Below, piece by piece: positions 1-6,513 of a stretch of DNA of 6,873 nt. The number at the start of each line of letters is the position of its first letter. Within the stretch, counting starts at the first letter, position 1. Source of the stretch: Agathobacter sp. (GTDB taxonomy: Bacteria > Bacillota_A > Clostridia > Lachnospirales > Lachnospiraceae). Location: assembly GCA_017936725.1 (NCBI GenBank), contig JAGBEZ010000012.1, forward strand, positions 1 through 6,873. The letters are read 5' to 3'. The notes under the pieces were generated by a model. That model did no database searches, was not told the origin of the DNA, and saw nothing but the letters and a program-made list of their open reading frames with translations. A program made the translations under genes and the position numbers.

Positions 1-861
1 ACATACGCTTGTATATTCTGGTACATCGATTTCCAACATTGCTTTGTAAGATGGCCAAGCACATACTCTGTCATCATGTCCATATCCCATAATCATACTA
101 CGGTCAAAGCCATAATCTCTTGCATCACCAGCTGGAACAACTTCTATTTCTGCAGAAAGGAAATCCTCTTCCTCTACGCCATAGGTTTCTTCTAAAATAC
201 GAAGGATATTTCCCTTTACTTTTTCTTTTACTTCTTCTGCATCTTCCTCTGCCATTGGAATGCTGCCGATAAGAACATCTAAACTTTCGCCTTCAATCAC
301 CTTGGAAGCAGTTTTTCCGAGCTGATCTCCTGCAAGGTGGATGAGTAAATCGCTGATACCGAATACTGGATCGTCTGCCTTGTCGCCGATATTTACATTC
401 ACAATGCTTCCATCTTTTTTACAAATTACACCATGTAAAGCAAGTGGAAGTGCCACCCACTGATACTTTTTGATTCCACCATAATAGTGAGTATCGAGCA
501 TCGCCATATCTGTATCTTCAAACATTGGCACCTGCTTTAAGTCGATACGAGGAGAATCGATATGTGCACCTAAAATGTTCATACCTTCTTCCAAGTTCTT
601 TTCACCTAAAATAAACATTGCAAGGCCTTTTCCCATGTTGTTTGCCATTACTTTATCGCCAGCCTTTAAGATTTTGCCCGCTGCGATGGCTTCGTCTAAA
701 TCTTCAAAGCCTGCGGCCTTTGCCAAATCATAAATATAGGTCGCACATTCACGTTCTGTTTTACAAATACTGATAAATTTACGATAGTCTTCTGCAAATG
801 CAAAAACCTCGTCTCTTTTTTCTCCCTGTGGGTATTTTAACCACGCATTTTTTCTTTCCAT
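1..861 (-). CDS. M18-family metallo-aminopeptidase, N-terminal 287 residues (runs off left edge)
   Basis: Likely cytoplasmic, zinc/cobalt-dependent aminopeptidase that removes N-terminal residues from peptides. Translating the minus strand from the ATG at 861 gives 287 uninterrupted codons to the window edge. Seen: a GAHIDSPR motif at about residues 98-105, with His100 as expected metal ligand and Asp102 beside it, and GHDDRVC at 261-267, where the first Asp (263) matches the bridging metal ligand of M18 peptidases. The EE(I/V)G-type catalytic glutamates and the last His ligand would lie beyond the edge. Family members are roughly 430-480 residues, so about 60% is present. The start is supported by AAAGAGG at 872-878, ten bases upstream. 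It begins 17 nt after the hprK stop, so the two are probably cotranscribed. Bacterial relatives are sometimes named apeA; the symbol is left blank because the exact subgroup is not certain. The metal-ligand assignment is from family knowledge, not from an alignment. Confidence 0.88.
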   Translation of the reverse strand, partial: MERKNAWLKYPQGEKRDEVFAFAEDYRKFISICKTERECATYIYDLAKAAGFEDLDEAIAAGKILKAGDKVMANNMGKGLAMFILGEKNLEEGMNILGAHIDSPRIDLKQVPMFEDTDMAMLDTHYYGGIKKYQWVALPLALHGVICKKDGSIVNVNIGDKADDPVFGISDLLIHLAGDQLGKTASKVIEGESLDVLIGSIPMAEEDAEEVKEKVKGNILRILEETYGVEEEDFLSAEIEVVPAGDARDYGFDRSMIMGYGHDDRVCAWPSYKAMLEIDVPEYTSVC

Positions 862-878
862 AGTTTTATATCCTCTTT

Positions 879-1820
879 CTATTCTTCTTCACGATTTTTG
901 ATTAAGTTTTCCTGTACTCTGCGGTAGAGTTCCTGTGCTGCATGATAACCCATCTTCTTTTGTCTGTGGTTAACCGCTGCAGTCTCACAAATAACAGCCA
1001 GGTTTCGTCCTGGACGAATTGGAACGGAATAACATACGACTTTGTTTCCAAGATATTCGATATGCTCATCCTCTAAGCCCATACGGTCATACTCCGCATC
1101 TTTTTTCCACTCGGAAAGGTGAATGACCAAATCAATTTCCTGCTTTTCACGGATACACTCTACACCATATAGGGACTTAACGTCCACAATACCGATACCA
1201 CGAAGTTCGATAAAGTTTCTCGTAATATCTGGTGCCATTCCCATCAAGGTGTGATCGTTGATTCGACGAATTTCTACTACGTCATCCGATACCAGACGAT
1301 GGCCGCGTCGTACCAGTTCCAGTGCCGCTTCACTCTTACCGATTCCACTTTCACCTGTAATCAAAACGCCTTCACCGTATACGTCTACTAGTACCCCGTG
1401 AATGGTAATACAAGGTGCCAAAAGTTCACCAAGGGCGTAAATTAGCTCTGCGGTAAACTCAGATGTTTTTCTATCCGTTCCTAACAGTGGAATTCCATTT
1501 TTTTCTGCTAATTGCAAAAAATCGTCATCTGGAACAAACTCTCTACAAAAAATAATACATGGAATATCATAGCTTAAGAGCTCTTTGTAGATTTCGAGTC
1601 TCTTTTCCGCCTCCAGCTGTTTTGCATAAAAGTGTTCTACGTTTCCGATAACCTGTACACGCGAACTATCAAAGTGCACGAAATAACCTGCCAGCTGAAT
1701 CGCTGGTCGATTAATATCGGAACGTGTAATTCTACGTTTTTTTAAATCGATATTATCCGTAAAAACTTTTAAATCCAATCGTTCGACGATTTTGGAAACA
1801 CTTACACCATTTTTATTCAT
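879..1820 (-). CDS. hprK: HPr kinase/phosphorylase (HprK/P)
   Basis: Bifunctional sensor enzyme that phosphorylates HPr (and Crh where present) on Ser46 with ATP, and reverses this by phosphorolysis, setting carbon catabolite repression in Firmicutes. Numbered from the ATG at 1820 (313 aa): N-terminal domain to about residue 130, then the kinase domain. His141 in IHGVLVD is the expected catalytic His. The P-loop GESGIGKS is at 156-163, SDD at 178-180, the HprK signature NFIELRGIGIVDV at 202-214, and RPGRN at 269-273. The length fits the usual 305-320 aa. The frame stays open to a TTG at 1850, but that would put the strong AGAGGAGGT (1828-1836) inside the gene; the ATG seven bases downstream of it is the better start. 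It has its own probable promoter in the gap after uvrC and is followed 17 nt later by the M18 peptidase gene. All expected motifs are intact. Confidence 0.97.
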   Translation of the reverse strand: MNKNGVSVSKIVERLDLKVFTDNIDLKKRRITRSDINRPAIQLAGYFVHFDSSRVQVIGNVEHFYAKQLEAEKRLEIYKELLSYDIPCIIFCREFVPDDDFLQLAEKNGIPLLGTDRKTSEFTAELIYALGELLAPCITIHGVLVDVYGEGVLITGESGIGKSEAALELVRRGHRLVSDDVVEIRRINDHTLMGMAPDITRNFIELRGIGIVDVKSLYGVECIREKQEIDLVIHLSEWKKDAEYDRMGLEDEHIEYLGNKVVCYSVPIRPGRNLAVICETAAVNHRQKKMGYHAAQELYRRVQENLIKNREEE

Positions 1821-1827
1821 GGGATGT

Positions 1828-1836
1828 ACCTCCTCT
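1828..1836 (-). promoter_or_regulatory. Ribosome binding site that decides the hprK start
   Basis: The minus strand reads AGAGGAGGT, followed by a 7-base spacer and the ATG at 1820. A longer in-frame start (TTG at 1850) would place this site inside the coding sequence, and no comparable site precedes that TTG. This is the reason for annotating hprK as 313 residues. Confidence 0.88.
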
Positions 1837-1870
1837 TTGGTCAAGCGCAAAAGCGCCCATACTTATGGAT

Positions 1871-1899
1871 ATTTTACCATATTTTATAACCTTTTTCTA
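1871..1899 (-). promoter_or_regulatory. Probable sigma-A promoter for hprK (extended -10)
   Basis: On the minus strand, TAGAAA (1899-1894, 4 of 6 to the -35 consensus) is separated by 17 bases from TAAAAT (1876-1871, 5 of 6 to the -10). TGG just before the -10 makes an extended -10 element (TGn). The predicted transcript would begin near 1864, giving a leader of about 44 nt. The site lies in the 105-nt uvrC-hprK gap, the second longest intergenic gap in the window. It would let hprK and the peptidase be expressed apart from ftsH-uvrC. This is inferred from sequence only. Confidence 0.55.
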
Positions 1900-1925
1900 C
1901 ACCTTTTGAGCGGTCCGCTATACAT

Positions 1926-3812
1926 TTATCCTTCTGTCGGTTTTAGTTCTTTGCTTTGATGAAAAAAGTCATATACCGCCTCAGCACTACGCAGATTCAT
2001 GCCTTCTGCCTCTAGAAGTTCTTCAACGGATGCGTTTCGGATATTTTCCAAAGACTGAAACTTTTTCATAAGCGCTTTTCTTCTGGTTGGTCCAATACCT
2101 GGTATGTCATCCAGGACGGACTTCACCTGCGACTTGCTTCGAAGACTTCGATGATATTCAATCGCAAATCGATGGGCTTCATCCTGAATACGTGTAATCA
2201 GTTTAAAGCCTTCTCCATGCCGATCAATCGGAATCTCCACGTTATTGAAATACAAACCTCTGGTGCGGTGATTGTCATCCTTTACCATACCGCAAACTGG
2301 AATATCTAAGCCTAATTCCTCTAATACCTGAAGACAGATATTTACCTGTCCGCGTCCACCGTCCATAAGGATAATGTCTGGAAAACGAGTAAACGAACCT
2401 ACTTCTTCTGGAAGATTATGAGTTTCTAACTCTTTTTGCTCCTCCATACCATGCAGGAATCGTCTGGTTAATACCTCGTGCATCGATGCATAATCATCCG
2501 GTCCTGTAATCGTGCGAAGCTTAAACTTACGGTAATCGCTTCTCTTTGGTTTTCCCTTTTCATATACCACCATAGAGCCTACGGTTTCAAATCCGTTGAT
2601 ATTGGAGATATCGAAGGCTTCCATACGATTTAATCCTTTTATCCCTAAAAGGCCTTCAATTTCTTTTACAGCGCCTATCGTACGTCCTTCCTCACGCTTT
2701 ATCTTCTCTCTATCCTGGTCTAATACCATCTGCGCATTACGCGCCGCCAAATCCACCAGTTTATTTTTCATACCTTTTTGTGGCGTATGAATACTTACCT
2801 TCGTGCCACGCTTTTTGCTCAGCCACTCTGCTAAGATTTCATGGTCATGCGCAGCTTCCTGTAAAAGGATTTCTCTTGGGATAAACGGCGTTCCCGAATA
2901 AAACTGCTTGATAAACGTCGATAAAATATCGCCTCTCGTTTCGTCCGTTCCCACACGCACATGAAAATGGTCGCGGCCTATCAATTTCCCACCGCGGATA
3001 AAAAACACCTGTACTACCGCATCAACATCATCTGCTGCAAGCGCTATGATATCTTTATCTTCCCCATCCGTATGTGTCATCTTCTGCTTCTGAGCAATCT
3101 GTTTCACACTGGATAAAAGTTCACGGTATTCAATCGCTTTTTCAAACTCCATATCCATGGACGCCTGATTCATCTTCGTCTCCAAATCACGAATCACCGG
3201 TCCATAATTTCCATTTAAAAATTCCAAAACACCCTGGATTTTCTTGGAATATTCTTCCTTACTGATGAGACCCTGACAAGGTGCTTCACACTGATGAATA
3301 TGATAATTTAAACAGGCTCTTTCTAATCCAATATCTCTTGGCAAAATACGGTTACAGGTACGAAGCCTGTATATTTTATTAATCAGATCAATCGTATCTT
3401 TTACTGCCCCTGCACTCGTATAAGGTCCAAAATAGCGCGACTTATCTTTTTTCATCTGGCGAGCAAACAGTACGCGTGGAAAATCCTCGCCTAGCGTCAC
3501 ACGAATATATGGATAGGACTTGTCATCACGAAGCATGGTATTGTATTTTGGTGTATGCTCTTTAATCAGATTACATTCTAATACCAGTGCCTCTAACTCC
3601 GAATCGGTGATGATGTATTCAAAGCGTGCAATATGTTCCACCATCTGTTTTTTCTTGATGCCTTCATTATGGCTTGGCTGAAAATACTGACGCACACGTT
3701 TTCGAAGACTTATAGCCTTACCAATGTAGATAATCGCATCAGATTTGTCATGCATAATATAAACTCCCGGTAAATCCGGGAGTTTTTTTAATTCATCCTG
3801 TAAATCAAACAT
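1926..3812 (-). CDS. uvrC: UvrABC excinuclease subunit C
   Basis: Dual-incision endonuclease of nucleotide excision repair. It is recruited by the UvrB-DNA complex and cuts on both sides of a lesion. Domains in the 628-aa product: GIY-YIG nuclease at about 12-95 (GVY at 16-18, YIGKA at 29-33); a cysteine cluster C153, C167, C175, C179 with the spacing of the Fe-S ligands known in Escherichia coli UvrC; a UVR (UvrB-binding) motif at about 205-240; the C-terminal RNase H-like nuclease with likely catalytic D401 (FDISN), D439 or D440 (GPDD), D484 (MDGGRGQ) and H547 (DEAHRFA); and helix-hairpin-helix motifs at about 567-613 ([10 protein letters not shown]). The length is normal. The ATG at 3812 has AAGAGGAT at 3817-3824 as ribosome binding site, and the gene starts 17 nt after the ftsH stop, so it probably shares its transcript. 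A terminator-like hairpin lies in its first codons (see 3761-3789). All key residues are present. Confidence 0.98.
   Translation of the reverse strand: MFDLQDELKKLPDLPGVYIMHDKSDAIIYIGKAISLRKRVRQYFQPSHNEGIKKKQMVEHIARFEYIITDSELEALVLECNLIKEHTPKYNTMLRDDKSYPYIRVTLGEDFPRVLFARQMKKDKSRYFGPYTSAGAVKDTIDLINKIYRLRTCNRILPRDIGLERACLNYHIHQCEAPCQGLISKEEYSKKIQGVLEFLNGNYGPVIRDLETKMNQASMDMEFEKAIEYRELLSSVKQIAQKQKMTHTDGEDKDIIALAADDVDAVVQVFFIRGGKLIGRDHFHVRVGTDETRGDILSTFIKQFYSGTPFIPREILLQEAAHDHEILAEWLSKKRGTKVSIHTPQKGMKNKLVDLAARNAQMVLDQDREKIKREEGRTIGAVKEIEGLLGIKGLNRMEAFDISNINGFETVGSMVVYEKGKPKRSDYRKFKLRTITGPDDYASMHEVLTRRFLHGMEEQKELETHNLPEEVGSFTRFPDIILMDGGRGQVNICLQVLEELGLDIPVCGMVKDDNHRTRGLYFNNVEIPIDRHGEGFKLITRIQDEAHRFAIEYHRSLRSKSQVKSVLDDIPGIGPTRRKALMKKFQSLENIRNASVEELLEAEGMNLRSAEAVYDFFHQSKELKPTEG
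3761..3789. other. Terminator-like hairpin inside the start of uvrC
   Basis: A perfect 10-bp inverted repeat (3761-3770 and 3776-3785, six G/C pairs) with a 5-base loop. On the plus strand it runs directly into seven T residues (3783-3789), the textbook shape of an intrinsic terminator. On the coding (minus) strand the same stem follows an A-run and is trailed only by TTTATATT, a weaker tract. It falls on uvrC codons of about 9-17, which encode the conserved L-P-D-L-P-G-V stretch, so part of the symmetry may come from protein constraint. If active, it would most plausibly stop antisense transcription entering uvrC from the left. Confidence 0.5.
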
Positions 3813-3829
3813 ATGAATCCTCTTTTATT

Positions 3830-5869
3830 TTAATCCTCGTCCACAAAAATAGACGCCTGCAATTTGTCTGCCGCAGATTCTTCCTCTGGTTCCGGGATAC
3901 CTTTCATCTCACGATACATCTTCATGAATTCCTTACCTGTAATGGTTTCTTTCTCGAAGAGATATTCGGAGATTCTATCCAAAATTTCTTTGTTTTCTTC
4001 TAATAACTGGTATGCGTTTGCATAGCACTGATTGATCATTGCAAGTACTTCTTCATCAATCTGACCTGCGGTATCTTCCCCGCAAATAAGACCTGCTGCT
4101 CCACTCAAATACTGATTCTCAACCGTAGCAAGACACATCATACCGAAGCGGTCTGACATACCAAACATGGTAATCATCGCACGTGCAATACGCGTCGCAT
4201 TTTCGATATCATTTGCTGCACCACTGGTTGCCGAGTTGAACTTAAGCATTTCTGCTGCACGTCCTGCCATGTAAATCGTAATCTTAGCAATCAACTCATC
4301 TTTTGTTTCTAAATATTTTTCTTCTTCTGGAGTCTGAAGTGTATATCCAAGTGCACCCATCGTACGTGGTACAATCGTAATCTTCTGTACTGGCTCCGTG
4401 TCCTTTTGAAGAGCAGAAACCAAAGCATGACCTACTTCGTGATATGCTACAATCTTACGTTCTTTCTCGCTCATTACGCGGTCTTTCTTTTCTTTTCCGC
4501 CTACCGCTACAAGTTCAAAGGCTTCGAACAAGTCATGCTGATTTACAAACTTGCGGCCTGCCTTTACTGCCAAAATAGCTGCTTCGTTAATCATATTTGC
4601 AAGGTCAGCACCTACCAGACCTGCCGTAGCCAAAGCAAGTGCGTCTAGGTCTACGGTTTCGTCCATATTTACATCCTTAGAATGTACCTTAAGTGTCTCT
4701 AAACGACCCTTTAAGTCTGGTTTATCTATGATAACACGTCTGTCGAAACGGCCTGGACGAAGCAACGCTTTATCCAATACCTCTGGGCGGTTGGTCGCCG
4801 CTAAGATGAGGATACCCTTTGAAGTATCAAAACCATCCATCTCCGCAAGGAGCTGGTTTAAGGTCTGCTCGCGCTCATCATTGCCGCCAGCAAATCGGCC
4901 TGAATCACGACTCTTACCGATAGCATCAATTTCATCAATGAATATAATACATGGTGACATCTTCTCGGCTTCCTTGAACAAGTCTCTTACACGGGAAGCA
5001 CCTACACCAACGAACATTTCTACGAAATCAGAACCTGCCAAAGAGAAGAATGGTACTCCTGCTTCTCCTGCCACAGCTTTCGCCAAAAGTGTTTTACCAG
5101 TACCTGGAGGGCCTACTAAAAGTGCGCCCTTTGGAAGCTTAGCACCGATTTCTTTGTACTTCGCAGGATTGTGTAAAAAGTCTACCATTTCCTGTAAAGA
5201 CTCTTTTGCTTCATCCTGACCGGCTACATCCTTAAAGGTAACACCTGTGGTCTTCTCTACATAAACCTTGGCTGTGGACTTGCCAACACCCATGGCTCCA
5301 CCACTCATTTTCTTCATAAGGAAGCTTAAAAGAATCCACATAAGTACAAGAGGAAGAATCCAGCCAACTGCCTCGAGAATGATAGCCGAGGTCGTATCTG
5401 GCACCTTACGCTTTACTTCGATCTTGTCTCCATCTTTAGTAACCATGGTCTTCATAGACTGAATCAACTCTGGATCTTCGATATATCCTGTGTAATAAGT
5501 AATCTCCTGACCCTTTTTCGCTTTTTTATCCTTTACCAAAGTATAATTAATCTGATAATTGTCATATTCTACACTTTTAATGTTTCCATCTTCTAATTCT
5601 GTTAAAAACTCTGTATAGGTTTTTTCCTTGTTTTTCGCACTCGCGGTACTCTCCACAAAAAATGACATGACAAAAAGCGCTACTAGTGTAAACAAAACAA
5701 ACACTAAAGCTGTCATCGGATTTGGCTTCTTGGAACCATTGCCGTTGTTTTCGTTATTTCCGTTATTTCCATTATTGCCATTTCCGTTGTTTCCGTTATT
5801 TCCATTCCCATTTGGACTATTGTTTTCCGGTCCAAATTCTGGGTTGTTATATTCGTTTGAACTACTCAT
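3830..5869 (-). CDS. ftsH: ATP-dependent zinc metalloprotease FtsH with Asn/Gly-rich N-terminal tail
   Basis: Hexameric membrane AAA+ protease that extracts and degrades misfolded membrane proteins and selected regulators. In the 679-aa product: an Asn/Gly-rich cytoplasmic tail (about 8-45), transmembrane segment 1 (about 53-72), an extracytoplasmic region of about 90 residues, transmembrane segment 2 (about 162-184), then the AAA+ module. That module has Walker A GPPGTGKT at 253-260, pore FVG at 286-288, Walker B IIFIDEID at 308-315, and a second region of homology ending RPGRFDR with Arg371 and Arg374 as likely arginine fingers. The peptidase domain has HEVGH at 477-481 (zinc ligands H477 and H481, catalytic E478) and third ligand D554 in SGAANDI. 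The C-terminus is acidic. The ATG at 5869 has GGAGG at 5874-5878. The gene has a strong promoter upstream and is followed 17 nt later by uvrC. All catalytic residues are intact, so it should be active. Clostridia often carry several FtsH paralogues; which one this is cannot be told here. Confidence 0.97.
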   Translation of the reverse strand: MSSSNEYNNPEFGPENNSPNGNGNNGNNGNGNNGNNGNNENNGNGSKKPNPMTALVFVLFTLVALFVMSFFVESTASAKNKEKTYTEFLTELEDGNIKSVEYDNYQINYTLVKDKKAKKGQEITYYTGYIEDPELIQSMKTMVTKDGDKIEVKRKVPDTTSAIILEAVGWILPLVLMWILLSFLMKKMSGGAMGVGKSTAKVYVEKTTGVTFKDVAGQDEAKESLQEMVDFLHNPAKYKEIGAKLPKGALLVGPPGTGKTLLAKAVAGEAGVPFFSLAGSDFVEMFVGVGASRVRDLFKEAEKMSPCIIFIDEIDAIGKSRDSGRFAGGNDEREQTLNQLLAEMDGFDTSKGILILAATNRPEVLDKALLRPGRFDRRVIIDKPDLKGRLETLKVHSKDVNMDETVDLDALALATAGLVGADLANMINEAAILAVKAGRKFVNQHDLFEAFELVAVGGKEKKDRVMSEKERKIVAYHEVGHALVSALQKDTEPVQKITIVPRTMGALGYTLQTPEEEKYLETKDELIAKITIYMAGRAAEMLKFNSATSGAANDIENATRIARAMITMFGMSDRFGMMCLATVENQYLSGAAGLICGEDTAGQIDEEVLAMINQCYANAYQLLEENKEILDRISEYLFEKETITGKEFMKMYREMKGIPEPEEESAADKLQASIFVDED
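5735..5812 (-). repeat. Short in-frame repeat encoding an NGN/NNG tract in FtsH
   Basis: About 78 bases of ftsH (codons 20-45) are built from GGN-AAY-AAY and GGN-AAY units, giving an Asn/Gly-only stretch broken once by Glu40. Codons alternate between synonymous forms (AAT/AAC, GGA/GGC/GGT), so the repeat is kept at protein level and is not a perfect DNA microsatellite. The units are 9 and 6 bases, so a gain or loss would stay in frame. Confidence 0.85.
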
Positions 5870-5901
5870 ATTTCCTCCATTTTTCTAATGTACAGTACTC
5901 T

Positions 5902-5930
5902 ATTATAAATAACTTTCGTAGTGAAATCAA
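5902..5930 (-). promoter_or_regulatory. ftsH: Strong sigma-A-type promoter for ftsH (and likely uvrC)
   Basis: The minus strand has TTGATT (5930-5925, 4 of 6 to the -35 consensus), an exact 17-base spacer, and a perfect TATAAT (5907-5902). Transcription would start near 5895, leaving a leader of about 25 nt before the ftsH ATG at 5869. An 8-base palindrome TTCATGAA (5937-5944) lies just upstream of the -35, and a TGTACAGTACT motif (plus strand, 5890-5899) covers the predicted start region; either could bind a regulator. No CIRCE or CtsR heat-shock operator was recognised. Confidence 0.75.
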
Positions 5931-5971
5931 CCTTCGTTCATGAAGTTTTATCAATCTTTTATATTTGAAAA

Positions 5972-6148
5972 CTACATCTGGTGACGGACCACCTGATATT
6001 CATCTCCGGATTTAAAATAAGGGCAGGATTTGTAGCTGCTTTGGATAAAACGCGCCATGTCATCCTCGTCCATATTTACGGAGCAGTAGTATTCTTCGTC
6101 TTCTTCATCATATTCGTTGTATGCGCAAAAGTCGCAATTTGTGATCAT
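5972..6148 (-). CDS. Small four-cysteine protein, DUF6472-like (58 aa)
   Basis: Protein of unknown function that resembles, from memory, the clostridial DUF6472 family. The 58-residue product is very acidic between residues 12 and 30 and has cysteines at 5, 8, 22 and 42 (C-x2-C-x13-C-x19-C, the last in SCPYF). That pattern suggests a bound metal, probably zinc or possibly an Fe-S cluster; this is inference. The ATG at 6148 has AAGGAGA at 6156-6162 with a 7-base spacer. The frame extends upstream to an ATG at 6225-6226 (84 aa), but the extra 26 residues lie over a hairpin, lack family resemblance and have no good ribosome binding site. It has no signal peptide or membrane segment, so it is likely cytoplasmic. 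It lies 77 nt downstream of the DUF4250-like gene and 102 nt upstream of ftsH. Confidence 0.82.
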   Translation of the reverse strand: MITNCDFCAYNEYDEEDEEYYCSVNMDEDDMARFIQSSYKSCPYFKSGDEYQVVRHQM

Positions 6149-6169
6149 AATATATTCTCCTTCGCATAT

Positions 6170-6207
6170 TACGCCTCGCGTATGAGTGTAGAACGGCTCG
6201 AGGCGTA
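6170..6207 (-). other. Intergenic hairpin upstream of the DUF6472-like gene
   Basis: Perfect 9-bp inverted repeat (TACGCCTCG at 6170-6178 on the plus strand, its complement at 6199-6207) around a 20-base loop, inside which a further CGT/ACG pairing is possible. No T-run follows on either strand, so it is not an intrinsic terminator. On the mRNA it ends 7 bases before the AAGGAGA ribosome binding site of the downstream gene. Its role is unknown; it could stabilise RNA or modulate translation. Confidence 0.55.
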
Positions 6208-6225
6208 CTTTATCAACACAATTCA

Positions 6226-6402
6226 TTACGAGAACAAATTGCGTTCTTTGTCGTAAGTATAGTTGATTGTTGCTAGTTTCTGTATTATCTCTTCTGCGGT
6301 TACACCTTCTGCTGCGGCGAGTTCTTCTAAGTTTGGATAGAAATCGCGAAGCTTGGTGTTAACCACGCTAAGTAACATAACTGGATCTTTTGGTAAACTC
6401 AT
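6226..6402 (-). CDS. Small DUF4250-like protein (58 aa)
   Basis: Protein of unknown function that matches, from memory, the DUF4250 family: it begins MSLPKDPVMLLSVVNTKLRD, a characteristic opening, and continues with a predicted helical part (about 24-45, with the acidic pattern TAEEII) and a charged tail. It has no cysteine, signal peptide or membrane segment, so it is likely cytoplasmic. The ATG at 6402 has GGAGG at 6408-6412. The longer in-frame start at 6432 (68 aa) is rejected because it lies inside the predicted -10 element (6431-6436) and would not be on the transcript. The gene ends in TAA followed directly by TGA in frame. It has its own probable promoter just after the upstream terminator and is followed by the DUF6472-like gene, probably as one transcript. 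Function and partners cannot be stated from sequence. Confidence 0.85.
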   Translation of the reverse strand: MSLPKDPVMLLSVVNTKLRDFYPNLEELAAAEGVTAEEIIQKLATINYTYDKERNLFS

Positions 6403-6430
6403 ATTTTCCTCCATATTTTTAATCTTTTCC

Positions 6431-6459
6431 ATTCTAGCATATCAACAAGGCTAACGCAA
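6431..6459 (-). promoter_or_regulatory. Probable extended -10 promoter for the two small genes
   Basis: The minus strand has TTGCGT (6459-6454, only TTG matches the -35 consensus), a 17-base spacer and TAGAAT (6436-6431, 5 of 6), preceded by TGC, which makes an extended -10 that can compensate for a poor -35. Transcription would start near 6424, about 22 nt before the ATG at 6402. The -35 begins two bases after the upstream terminator hairpin, which fits a new transcription unit. Confidence 0.6.
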
Positions 6460-6461
6460 AC

Positions 6462-6513
6462 AAAACCCATGAAAAAAGTCACCTTCTAGTTAGGTGACCT
6501 TTTCATGGGTTTT
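6462..6513 (-). terminator. Long intrinsic terminator closing the protease/29-aa unit
   Basis: Nested inverted repeat: outer arms of 14 perfect base pairs (6462-6475 with 6500-6513) and inner arms of 6 base pairs (6478-6483 with 6493-6498), with AA opposite C between them and a 9-base loop. On the minus strand the inner GGTCACC/GGTGAC hairpin is followed at once by six T residues, the usual intrinsic terminator form; those T residues also pair in the outer stem. The sequence is nearly symmetric, so it may act on both strands. The last two bases of the outer arm belong to the stop codon of the 29-aa ORF. Confidence 0.85.

Noticed and set aside
1836..1846. TTGACC as a -35 element near 1839-1844
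   Set aside because: The matching -10 position would fall inside hprK and has no TATAAT-like sequence; the TTG is also part of the leader stem region.
1821..1850. N-terminal extension of hprK from a TTG at 1850
   Set aside because: The extension contains the strong ribosome binding site for the ATG at 1820 and would exceed the usual start of the family.
4551..5219. 222-codon open frame on the plus strand opposite ftsH
   Set aside because: It lies wholly antisense to conserved AAA+ domain sequence, has no recognisable domain, and its Ser/Pro/Arg-rich composition is what the complement of ftsH codons gives.
5628..5943. Two overlapping plus-strand frames rich in Phe/Leu/Pro or Phe/Arg/Tyr/Cys
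   Set aside because: They are the complement of the Asn/Gly repeat of ftsH read in two frames; the apparent repeats are a by-product, and there is no promoter or ribosome binding site.
5931..5949. Imperfect hairpin AACTTC/GAAGGTT as a terminator after the DUF6472-like gene
   Set aside because: The stem has only about six pairs with a bulge, and no T-run follows; it is more likely part of the ftsH promoter region.
5981..6256. 91-codon hydrophobic frame on the plus strand
   Set aside because: It is antisense to the cysteine protein: the acidic codons GAA/GAT read as TTC/ATC give a false membrane-like segment. The sense protein has a good ribosome binding site and family resemblance.
6403..6432. 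68-aa start of the DUF4250-like gene at 6432
   Set aside because: That ATG overlaps the predicted -10 element and lacks a ribosome binding site; the ATG at 6402 has GGAGG five bases upstream.
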